A stretch of DNA of 5,594 bases from Bacillota bacterium (GTDB lineage Bacteria > Bacillota > Limnochordia > Darwinibacteriales > Darwinibacteriaceae), in contig JAAZLB010000401.1 in assembly GCA_012799535.1 (NCBI GenBank), positions 1 to 5,594 on the forward strand, written 5' to 3'. The first letter of the stretch is position 1, and each line of letters starts with the position of its first letter. A model generated the notes under the pieces. It was not told where the DNA came from. It searched no databases and saw only the letters and a program-made list of their open reading frames with translations. Of this stretch, positions 1 to 5,594 are shown in pieces. A program made the position numbers and the translations under genes.

Positions 1-1139
1 GTAAAACTATCCCGTGCTTGGGTTAAAAGACCACCTGGTATTGAAGTATACTGCCAACCTTCTTCTATCCCAGTTTCAATGGGAAGAGTTAATAAGCGAA
101 GGTTCTTTTTGGTAGAAAGAATCCTTAATGCTTCTTCTGTAAAAGCGGGGGCTAGAATGATCTCCAAAAACACTTGTTGAAGCTTTTCCGCAGTGTGTTG
201 ATCAACTGGTCTGTTCAAAGCCACAATTCCTCCAAAAATAGAAACGGGATCACTGGCGAAGGCTTTATCGAAGGCCTCTTCGATTGTGCTTCCTACTCCT
301 ACCCCACAAGGATTAGCATGCTTTACTGCAACAGCAGCAGGTTCTTGGAATTCCCGCACAATTTCTAACGCAGAGTTAGCGTCATTGATGTTGTTATAGG
401 AGAGTTCTTTTCCCTGTAACTGATGTGCCTGAACTAGAGAATTGGGTACATCGAGAGGCGTCCGATAAAAGGCAGCTCTTTGCTGGGGATTCTCCCCATA
501 TCTTAAACCTTGTTCTAAATTGTAAGTTAGGGTTAGTTTCTCAGGAAACTCTTCACCCACCATTTCCGTAAGATAACAGGCTATTAAAGCATCATAGGCA
601 GCTGTGTGGCGAAACACTTTAGCCGCTAACTGCCGACGCAAGTCTAAATCCACCTCACCTGTAGATTTAAGTTGCTCCCCCACCTGGGTGTAATCCGCGG
701 GATCCACTACCACAGTCACATGTTCATGATTTTTCGCCGCGGCCCGCAATAAAGTGGGACCACCAATATCGATGTTTTCAATAGCTTCATCTAAAGCGAC
801 CTCCGGCTTACTAATTGTGGCTTGGAAGGGATAGAGATTGACACAAACCAACTGGATAGGTTGAATGTCATGTTCTTGCAATTGAGCTACATGATCCTCT
901 TGGTTTAATCTAGCTAAGAGACCACCGTGGACCTTCGGATGAAGGGTCTTTACACGACCATCGAGAATTTCAGGGAACCCCGTAATCTCATTTACTTCTT
1001 GCACCGGCAACCCAGTATCCCGCAATAATTGGGCGGTTCCACCGGTGGAGATTAGCTCAAAACCACTATTCACCAATTGCTGAGCAAATTCCACCAAACC
1101 TTCCTTATTTGACACACTAATTAGAGCACGTCGTCTCAT
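1..1139 (-). CDS. purH: PurH: AICAR transformylase / IMP cyclohydrolase, C-terminus cut off by window edge
   Basis: PurH performs the last two steps to IMP in the cytoplasm: formylation of AICAR with 10-formyl-THF, then ring closure. From the Met at 1139-1137, 379 residues are in the window; the B. subtilis enzyme has about 512, so roughly 130 are missing. The N-terminal cyclohydrolase (MGS-like) domain shows RALISVSNK (4-12), STGGT (31-35), [13 protein letters not shown] (61-73) and [15 protein letters not shown] (123-137). The transformylase domain shows LRYGENPQQ (212-220), ELSYNNIND (245-253) and [11 protein letters not shown] (271-281), whose Lys273-His274 match the known catalytic Lys-His pair. 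SIFGG (300-304) and KKNLRLLTL (344-352) follow. The frame continues upstream into PurN without a stop, so this Met is either an internal start (it has a perfect AGGAGG) or simply a residue within a fusion. Identity is near certain; the start mode is open. Confidence 0.97.
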   Translation of the reverse strand, partial: MRRRALISVSNKEGLVEFAQQLVNSGFELISTGGTAQLLRDTGLPVQEVNEITGFPEILDGRVKTLHPKVHGGLLARLNQEDHVAQLQEHDIQPIQLVCVNLYPFQATISKPEVALDEAIENIDIGGPTLLRAAAKNHEHVTVVVDPADYTQVGEQLKSTGEVDLDLRRQLAAKVFRHTAAYDALIACYLTEMVGEEFPEKLTLTYNLEQGLRYGENPQQRAAFYRTPLDVPNSLVQAHQLQGKELSYNNINDANSALEIVREFQEPAAVAVKHANPCGVGVGSTIEEAFDKAFASDPVSIFGGIVALNRPVDQHTAEKLQQVFLEIILAPAFTEEALRILSTKKNLRLLTLPIETGIEEGWQYTSIPGGLLTQARDSF

Positions 1140-1715
1140 CTTGCTCCTCCTATTCTCCAAAATCTCCTGCAAAACTCGGGGGTACAAACGATGTTCTACA
1201 GCATGAATTTTCTTCTCCAAACTCGCCCTTGTTTCATCCTCAGCTAAGGCAATCACTGACTGGGAAATAACAGGTCCCGTATCCATGCCCTCATCTACAT
1301 AATGAATTGTTACTCCAGTTACCTTAACCCCGCTAGCCAAGGCTTGTCCTACCCCATCTTTGCCAGGGAAGAAAGGCAAGAGAGAAGGATGGATATTGAT
1401 GATTCTGTTAGGATAACAATCCAATAAGGTTGACCCAATTAGGCGCATATAACCAGCTAAGATTAGATATTCCACCCCAAGTGCTTCGAGTCGCTCTTTA
1501 ATCATGAGTTCATAATCTGCCTTTTTCTCGTAATTTCTAGGGTCAAAAACTAAAGTGGGAATTCCTGCCGCCTCGGCCCTAGTCAAACAATAGGCACCTG
1601 GTCGATCGCAAACAACTAAAGCAATCTCCGCCTCAAGTCGCCCCTCAGCAACGGCCTCAATGAGAGCTTGTAAATTTGAGCCTTGACCGGATGCAAAAAC
1701 CGCGAGTTTAACCAT
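1..1715 (-). CDS. PurN-PurH fused reading frame (GAR transformylase + AICAR transformylase/IMP cyclohydrolase), 3' end outside window
   Basis: Seen: from the ATG at 1715-1713 the frame is open for 571 codons to the left edge. I checked every codon and found no TAA, TAG or TGA. Residues 1-192 are a complete PurN and residue 193 is the Met that would normally start PurH (1715 minus 1139 is 576, exactly 192 codons). The join is very short and basic: PurN homology ends near EILE (184-187), followed by NRRSK and then [10 protein letters not shown] of PurH. Known: PurN and PurH both use 10-formyltetrahydrofolate as formyl donor, at different steps of the same pathway. Inference: one protein of about 700 residues carrying three activities, possibly alongside free PurH from an internal start. 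Doubt: a one-base indel near 1140-1175 would turn this into two ordinary overlapping genes, so purN and purH are also listed separately. ATGGTTAA at the 5' end overlaps the purM stop by 8 nt. Confidence 0.75.
   Translation of the reverse strand, partial: MVKLAVFASGQGSNLQALIEAVAEGRLEAEIALVVCDRPGAYCLTRAEAAGIPTLVFDPRNYEKKADYELMIKERLEALGVEYLILAGYMRLIGSTLLDCYPNRIINIHPSLLPFFPGKDGVGQALASGVKVTGVTIHYVDEGMDTGPVISQSVIALAEDETRASLEKKIHAVEHRLYPRVLQEILENRRSKMRRRALISVSNKEGLVEFAQQLVNSGFELISTGGTAQLLRDTGLPVQEVNEITGFPEILDGRVKTLHPKVHGGLLARLNQEDHVAQLQEHDIQPIQLVCVNLYPFQATISKPEVALDEAIENIDIGGPTLLRAAAKNHEHVTVVVDPADYTQVGEQLKSTGEVDLDLRRQLAAKVFRHTAAYDALIACYLTEMVGEEFPEKLTLTYNLEQGLRYGENPQQRAAFYRTPLDVPNSLVQAHQLQGKELSYNNINDANSALEIVREFQEPAAVAVKHANPCGVGVGSTIEEAFDKAFASDPVSIFGGIVALNRPVDQHTAEKLQQVFLEIILAPAFTEEALRILSTKKNLRLLTLPIETGIEEGWQYTSIPGGLLTQARDSF
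1140..1715 (-). CDS. purN: PurN: phosphoribosylglycinamide (GAR) formyltransferase, 10-formyl-THF dependent, no stop codon of its own
   Basis: PurN transfers a formyl group from 10-formyl-THF to GAR, giving FGAR. The 192 residues match the normal size of the family (B. subtilis about 195), so the domain is complete. Visible motifs are the phosphate-binding FASGQGSNL (7-15), AGYMRLIG (87-94), INIHPSLLP (106-114) and [11 protein letters not shown] (138-148). Asn107, His109 and Asp145 correspond to the catalytic Asn106, His108 and Asp144 of the E. coli enzyme. Homology runs to the end of the domain ([13 protein letters not shown], 174-186). The ATG at 1715-1713 overlaps the purM stop (ATGGTTAA), and the SD-like GGTGGAG at 1726-1720 lies 4 nt upstream of it. 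What is odd is the end: there is no in-frame stop before PurH. Confidence 0.95.
1146..1151 (-). promoter_or_regulatory. Perfect Shine-Dalgarno AGGAGG for purH, inside the fused frame
   Basis: On the sense strand AGGAGG is followed by AGCAAG (6 nt) and then the ATG at 1139-1137. This is the strongest ribosome binding site in the window and has textbook spacing. The same six bases are the in-frame codons AGG AGG, encoding Arg-Arg of the PurN-PurH linker. It argues that free PurH is or was made from this start, whatever the reading frame upstream does. Confidence 0.85.
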
Positions 1716-2736
1716 AAAACTCCACCCCAGTGCCAACTACAACTTGACCAATTTCATAAACAGACTCATTCAGCCCTCTAAAGTGCTCCAGTACCGTTTC
1801 CACTTCAGAAGGCGATACCGCCAAAGCCATGCCAATGCCCATATTAAAAATGTTATACATTTCTGTGTGAGTAATCTTACCCATCTGTGCTAAGAGGGAG
1901 AAAATTGGTTGCGGCTCCCAGCTACCTAGATTAATCTGGGCACCTAAACCCTCTGGAAGCATTCTAGGGAGATTCTCAACGAAACCCCCGCCAGTAATGT
2001 GAGCTAGACCCTTAATCTTACCTGTCCTTATAAGAGGTAAAAGTTGCTGTACATAGATCTTAGTGGGACGTAAAAGCTCCTCTGCCCAAGTACATCCTAA
2101 TTCCTCAGAATAGGAGTGGAGATCAATCTTGACTTCTTCTAAAAGGATCTTGCGAACTAGAGAAAAGCCATTACTATGCAAACCACTCGAAGCAAGACCT
2201 AATAAGACATCACCGGCTTCTATAGTACTACCATCGATTAACTGGTCCTTTTCACAAACCCCCACGGCAAAACCGGCTAAATCGTATTCATTTGATTTGT
2301 ATAAACCTGGCATTTCCGCAGTTTCACCACCAATTAAAGCACAACCCGCCTGGCGACAACCTTCCGCCACACCAGAAACAATGGCCTCAATGCGAGGAGG
2401 ATCATTCTGACCGCAAGCGAGATAATCCAAGAAAAATAGGGGCTCTGCGCCTTGTACTACTACATCATTTACGCACATTGCTACCGCATCAATACCGATG
2501 GTGTCATGCTTGTCTACCAAAAAGGCCAACATGATTTTGGTACCTACCCCATCAGTGCCTGAGACTAAGACTGGATTGACATAACCAAGGCTACTTAAAT
2601 CAAATAAGCCACCAAAGCCCCCTAACGAACCAAGCACCCCGGGACGGGCAGTGCTTTGGACATGTTTTCTGATACGGGCCACACTCTCATAACCGGCCTG
2701 CAAACTGACTCCCGCCCGTTCATAAGCATTAGACAT
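1708..2736 (-). CDS. purM: PurM: phosphoribosylformylglycinamidine cyclo-ligase (AIR synthetase)
   Basis: PurM closes the imidazole ring: FGAM + ATP gives AIR + ADP + Pi. It is cytoplasmic and belongs to the same ATP-binding superfamily as PurL. The 342 residues match the usual length (about 346 in B. subtilis). Motifs in order: [12 protein letters not shown] (36-47), SGTDGVGTK (59-67), AMCVNDV (86-92), [10 protein letters not shown] (135-144), [14 protein letters not shown] (183-196), [14 protein letters not shown] (246-259) and FNMGIGM (297-303). Two ATGs compete, at 2742 and 2736. I chose 2736 because AAAGGGGG at 2750-2743 then has a 6-nt spacer, whereas it abuts the 2742 ATG directly, and because the resulting MSNAYERAG aligns with MSEAYKNAG of B. 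subtilis PurM. The start overlaps the purF stop by 8 nt (ATGTCTAA), and the stop overlaps purN by 8 nt. Complete and intact. Confidence 0.97.
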   Translation of the reverse strand: MSNAYERAGVSLQAGYESVARIRKHVQSTARPGVLGSLGGFGGLFDLSSLGYVNPVLVSGTDGVGTKIMLAFLVDKHDTIGIDAVAMCVNDVVVQGAEPLFFLDYLACGQNDPPRIEAIVSGVAEGCRQAGCALIGGETAEMPGLYKSNEYDLAGFAVGVCEKDQLIDGSTIEAGDVLLGLASSGLHSNGFSLVRKILLEEVKIDLHSYSEELGCTWAEELLRPTKIYVQQLLPLIRTGKIKGLAHITGGGFVENLPRMLPEGLGAQINLGSWEPQPIFSLLAQMGKITHTEMYNIFNMGIGMALAVSPSEVETVLEHFRGLNESVYEIGQVVVGTGVEFYG

Positions 2737-4120
2737 GGTCATCCCCCTTTATCGGATAGTTTCCAGTAAAGCAGGCTAAACAAAGGCCATGATCATCCCT
2801 AGAATTGGGACTACCTAGAACCTCTTGGAGCTTGTCCACACTTAAGAATCGTAAAGAATCTGCCCCGATCATTTCCCGCATTTCTTTTAAATCATAATTA
2901 GCAGCTACCAATTCTGAAGCACTCAAGGTATCCATACCGTAGTAACAGGGATATTTAATAGGTGGAGAGGCGATGAGGACATGTACTTCGGTGGCCCCCG
3001 CCTCTTTAAGCATTCTGGTAATTCTAGTACTAGTTGTACCGCGAACAAAAGAATCATCCACCATAATTACCCGCTTACCCTTAACCACGCCTTGCACAGC
3101 AGAAAGCTTAAGCTTAACCCCCTGCTCCCTTAAGGATTGGGAAGGTTCGATAAAAGTACGTCCCACATAACGGCTTTTGATTAAACCTAATTCATAAGGC
3201 AAACCACTAGCTTCCGCATACCCAATGGCCGCGGACAAACTAGAATCAGGTACTCCTGTAACTACATCTGCCTCAATGGGATGCTCTTGGGCTAAAGCCT
3301 TGCCCAGTTTTTTGCGGGCGGTGTGGACGTTTTTCCCACGTAAATTGCTATCAGGTCGAGAAAAATACACATATTCCATGGCACATAGGGCTCGAGAGGC
3401 CTTTTTAGCAACAAACTCACTACTCAGGCCCGTATCCTTAATAGTTAAAAATTCCCCTGGGTACACTTCCCTTTCGTACGTAGCTCCAATTAGATCAAAA
3501 GCACAGGTCTCAGAAGCCACTACCCAAGCATCACCAAGTTTCCCTAAAGATAAAGGACGTAAACCATAGGGATCTAGAGCCACATAGAGCTCTGTTTCTG
3601 TAAGGAGTACAAAGGCATAAGCTCCCTCTAACTGGGTGAGAGCCCATTTTATCCGCTCAGGTAAGGGGGTGTTTCCCCCTCGCTTAATCAAGTGTGCTAA
3701 AACCTCTGCATCTGCATCTGTCTGGAAAATACTACCTTCATTTTCTAACATGACTCGAAGTTCAAGAGAATTGGTCAAGTTACCATTATGGGCGATAGCT
3801 ATTCCCCCGGTTTGAGAGCGAAATAGCAGTGGTTGGACATTCTCATAACCATTAGTGCCCCCGACAGAATAACGCACATGACCAATAGCCCCAGTTCCTT
3901 GCAGTTTTTCCATACATTTCGCAGTAAAAACTTCAGTAACCAAACCTAAGCCCTTGCGAGCTTGCAGGGAGTCACCTGTTGTAACCACAATACCAGACCC
4001 TTCCTGTCCCCGGTGTTGTAGACTGTGTAAGGCATAATAGGACATTTGGGCTGCACTAGGATGATTCCAAACTCCAAAAACCCCACATTCTTCATTTAGA
4101 CCCCTTAGCTCAGCAAGCAT
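2729..4120 (-). CDS. purF: PurF: glutamine PRPP amidotransferase, Fe-S, propeptide-bearing type
   Basis: PurF catalyses the committed first step: PRPP + glutamine gives 5-phosphoribosylamine. With the ATG at 4120-4118 the product has 463 residues, close to B. subtilis (476). Residues 1-11 ([11 protein letters not shown]) form a propeptide of the same length as in B. subtilis; its removal exposes the Ntn nucleophile Cys12 (CGVFGVWNH). Further motifs are [13 protein letters not shown] (32-44), HNGNLTN (111-117), PGEFLTI (221-227), the PRPP loop [13 protein letters not shown] (351-363) and [11 protein letters not shown] (385-395). Cys246, Cys392, Cys447 and Cys450 match the four [4Fe-4S] ligands known in the B. 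subtilis enzyme, so an oxygen-sensitive cluster is expected. Nucleotide end-product inhibition is known for the family. A TTG at 4138 would add six residues, but it lacks an SD and is absent from the family N-terminus. The start overlaps purL by 16 nt and the end overlaps purM by 8 nt. Confidence 0.97.
   Translation of the reverse strand: MLAELRGLNEECGVFGVWNHPSAAQMSYYALHSLQHRGQEGSGIVVTTGDSLQARKGLGLVTEVFTAKCMEKLQGTGAIGHVRYSVGGTNGYENVQPLLFRSQTGGIAIAHNGNLTNSLELRVMLENEGSIFQTDADAEVLAHLIKRGGNTPLPERIKWALTQLEGAYAFVLLTETELYVALDPYGLRPLSLGKLGDAWVVASETCAFDLIGATYEREVYPGEFLTIKDTGLSSEFVAKKASRALCAMEYVYFSRPDSNLRGKNVHTARKKLGKALAQEHPIEADVVTGVPDSSLSAAIGYAEASGLPYELGLIKSRYVGRTFIEPSQSLREQGVKLKLSAVQGVVKGKRVIMVDDSFVRGTTSTRITRMLKEAGATEVHVLIASPPIKYPCYYGMDTLSASELVAANYDLKEMREMIGADSLRFLSVDKLQEVLGSPNSRDDHGLCLACFTGNYPIKGDDHV
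2743..2750 (-). promoter_or_regulatory. Shine-Dalgarno of purM that decides its start
   Basis: The sense strand reads AAAGGGGG-ATGACC-ATG. The G-rich SD touches the first ATG (2742) with no spacer but stands 6 nt from the second (2736). The second is therefore the likely start, and it yields the conserved N-terminus MSNAY. The site lies inside the last codons of purF, so purM translation is probably coupled to purF. Confidence 0.75.
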
Positions 4121-5594
4121 GGGAGAGCCCCTTTCCAAGCTTGGATCAGCTGCTCAAGTTCTAAGGATAGGGTGACCCCCTCCGAATTAGTAATCCTCAA
4201 AACAGGTTCTGCACTAACCCTACCTAACAAGGTGGCCTCAACTATTTTCTCAAAAGTCTCTTGGTCTTCGGGGCGTACTGAGAGTAAAAAACGAGATTGG
4301 GATTCGCTAAATAACTCACTGACCAAATCAGAGCCTAGATCAATCTGGGCGCCAAAGCCGCTATCTACTAGACATTCGGTCAAAGCCACCGCTAAACCGC
4401 CTTCTGATAAGTCATGGGCAGATTGAATTACCCCCGCCCGAATTGCTTCAGCAACTTGTCTTTGCAGTTTCTTTTCTAGTTCTAAATCCAAGTGGGGGGG
4501 ACGTCCGCTAATTTCACCTTCCAGCATCTTTTGAAGCTCACTACCTCCAAACTCTGGATAGGTAGTGCCACATAGATAAATTAAATCATCTGCCTGTTTA
4601 AAGTTCTTATTAGTGATTAAAGATCGATCTTCCACCACACCAACCATCCCAATAATAGGTGTGGGATAAATCGCTTCCCCATTAGTCTCATTGGAGAGGG
4701 AAACATTACCTCCAATAACTGGGGTATCCAGGGCACGACAAGCGGCACTAATTCCCTCAACGGATTGTTCAATCTGCCAGAACACTTCCGGTTTATAGGG
4801 GCTTCCGAAATTTAAGCCATCGGTAACCGCGACGGGTCTTCCCCCGGAACAAATAATATTCCGAGCTGCTTCAGCTACAGCAATCGCCCCTCCCACATAA
4901 GGGTCTAAATACAGATAACGGGAGTTACAATCGGTGGTCAATGCGAGGGCCTTATTGCTCTGGGGTATAGCCACAATGGCAGCATTAGAGCCAGGACCAA
5001 GTATAGTGTCTTGATCCTTTTCGGTGCTAAATTGCTCATAAATCCAAGCCTTGCTAGCCACTGTAGGCTGTTGAATTAAGCGTAAAAAGGTGGTAACCAA
5101 ATCATCTACTTGCGGTGTTGGTATCTCCTTTTCCTGATTTTCCTGGTAATAAAGGGGTTCTTCCGATGGTTGATGATAGACCGGTGCTTCATCCACTAGG
5201 GCAGAAACAGGAACTTCCGCCCTAACCACTCCACCGTGGAGAAGGCGGAGGTTTTGATCCTCTGTTACTCGACCAATCACTGCCGCTTCCAAATCGTAAC
5301 TTTTCAGTAAGGTAAGAATCTCTTCTTCCCGCCCTTGTTCCACCACCAACAGCATCCGTTCTTGAGACTCACTGAGCATCATCTCATAGGCAGTCATCCC
5401 CTCTTCACTTTGGGGTACCAAATCAAGGTTAAGCTCAATCCCCGTCCCAGCCTTACTGGCCATTTCTGCGGAAGAACTAGTTAAGCCCGCGGCTCCCATA
5501 TCCTGAATGCCTACCAAAGCTGATGATTTCACCACTTCTAGACAAGCTTCCATCAGGCGTTTCCCAATTTCAGGATAACCGATCTGTAAAGCCA
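4105..5594 (-). CDS. purL: PurL: FGAM synthase large subunit (small-type PurL), N-terminus cut off by window edge
   Basis: PurL converts FGAR to FGAM with ATP, using ammonia from the PurQ glutaminase with PurS as partner in the Bacillota-type complex. The frame is open to the right edge (first full codon 5592-5590, [10 protein letters not shown]), so the Met at 5553 is internal and not the start. About 495 residues are present; B. subtilis PurL has about 742, so roughly the first third is missing. There is no C-terminal glutaminase domain, which makes this the small PurL type that needs separate PurQ and PurS, probably encoded just upstream. Motifs numbered from the Met at 5553: [18 protein letters not shown] (15-32), [13 protein letters not shown] (55-67), [13 protein letters not shown] (206-218), [12 protein letters not shown] (227-238), [10 protein letters not shown] (243-252), [10 protein letters not shown] (281-290) and [12 protein letters not shown] (380-391). 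The ending [10 protein letters not shown] matches the family C-terminus. One odd segment, [10 protein letters not shown], stands where YDxxV is expected. Confidence 0.97.
   Translation of the reverse strand, partial: ALQIGYPEIGKRLMEACLEVVKSSALVGIQDMGAAGLTSSSAEMASKAGTGIELNLDLVPQSEEGMTAYEMMLSESQERMLLVVEQGREEEILTLLKSYDLEAAVIGRVTEDQNLRLLHGGVVRAEVPVSALVDEAPVYHQPSEEPLYYQENQEKEIPTPQVDDLVTTFLRLIQQPTVASKAWIYEQFSTEKDQDTILGPGSNAAIVAIPQSNKALALTTDCNSRYLYLDPYVGGAIAVAEAARNIICSGGRPVAVTDGLNFGSPYKPEVFWQIEQSVEGISAACRALDTPVIGGNVSLSNETNGEAIYPTPIIGMVGVVEDRSLITNKNFKQADDLIYLCGTTYPEFGGSELQKMLEGEISGRPPHLDLELEKKLQRQVAEAIRAGVIQSAHDLSEGGLAVALTECLVDSGFGAQIDLGSDLVSELFSESQSRFLLSVRPEDQETFEKIVEATLLGRVSAEPVLRITNSEGVTLSLELEQLIQAWKGALPCLLS
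4128..4134 (-). promoter_or_regulatory. Shine-Dalgarno of purF, favouring ATG at 4120 over TTG at 4138
   Basis: The sense strand reads AAAGGGG, then a 7-nt spacer, then the ATG at 4120-4118. No comparable purine-rich stretch precedes the TTG at 4138-4136. The site lies within the last codons of purL, consistent with coupled translation. Confidence 0.7.

Noticed and set aside
3104..3115. Palindromic AAGCTTAAGCTT
   Set aside because: It encodes the repeated Leu-Lys of KLKLS in PurF; a codon repeat with no sign of regulation.
4134..4145. Perfect 12-bp palindrome TCCAAGCTTGGA just upstream of the purF start
   Set aside because: It lies inside coding purL codons near its end (IQAWKG), is unpaired beyond 12 bp and has no loop; not a terminator hairpin, and chance or coding constraint suffices.
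174..4426. Open frames on the plus strand (for example 174-368, 2129-2410, 3225-3569, 4172-4426)
   Set aside because: All lie opposite conserved pur genes, resemble no recognisable proteins and have no supporting context; they are antisense shadows.
4494..4500. Run of seven G (C on the sense strand) in purL
   Set aside because: It encodes SGRPPHLD in frame and the frame continues correctly on both sides; no evidence of phase variation or error.
5551..5553. ATG at 5553 as the purL start
   Set aside because: The frame is open to the window edge and the upstream residues ([13 protein letters not shown]) continue the PurL family alignment, so this Met is internal.
1..5594. Purine riboswitch, promoter, PurR box or terminator
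   Set aside because: There is no intergenic space in the window; such elements would lie upstream of the first pur gene or after the last, outside the sequence given.

Overview
The whole window is one stretch of a de novo purine biosynthesis operon, read entirely from the minus strand. In transcription order (right to left) it holds purL (5' end cut off by the right edge), purF, purM, purN and purH (3' end cut off by the left edge). This is the classical Bacillota order known from Bacillus subtilis (purQ-L-F-M-N-H). The proteins resemble the remembered B. subtilis sequences closely: small-type PurL, PurF with an 11-residue propeptide and four Fe-S cysteines, and PurM starting MSxAY. Base composition looks moderate (mid-40s % G+C by eye, not counted). 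The source is most likely a Bacillota organism (Clostridia or a relative). I cannot name the genus.

Layout: purL 5594-4105, purF 4120-2729, purM 2736-1708, purN 1715-1140, purH 1139-1. There is no intergenic space. purL and purF overlap by 16 nt, purF and purM by 8 nt, and purM and purN by 8 nt, each with a Shine-Dalgarno (SD) sequence inside the end of the upstream gene. I see no promoter, terminator, riboswitch, RNA gene, repeat array, mobile element or plus-strand gene; the operon leader and terminator lie outside the window.

The notable feature is the purN/purH junction. Read codon by codon, PurN has no stop: its frame runs straight into PurH and stays open to the left edge (571 codons). 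As written, the window encodes a PurN-PurH fusion, joining the two enzymes that use 10-formyltetrahydrofolate. A perfect AGGAGG followed 6 nt later by ATG sits inside the junction, so free PurH could also be made from an internal start. A one-base sequencing error at the junction would abolish the fusion, and this is the main caveat.

Together the genes cover step 2 or 3 (PurN, GAR to FGAR), step 4 (PurL, FGAR to FGAM), step 1 (PurF, PRPP to phosphoribosylamine), step 5 (PurM, FGAM to AIR) and steps 9 and 10 (PurH, AICAR to IMP). Apart from the fusion and a divergent short motif in PurL, this is ordinary housekeeping DNA; I found no sign of a defence system or other novel multi-gene system.
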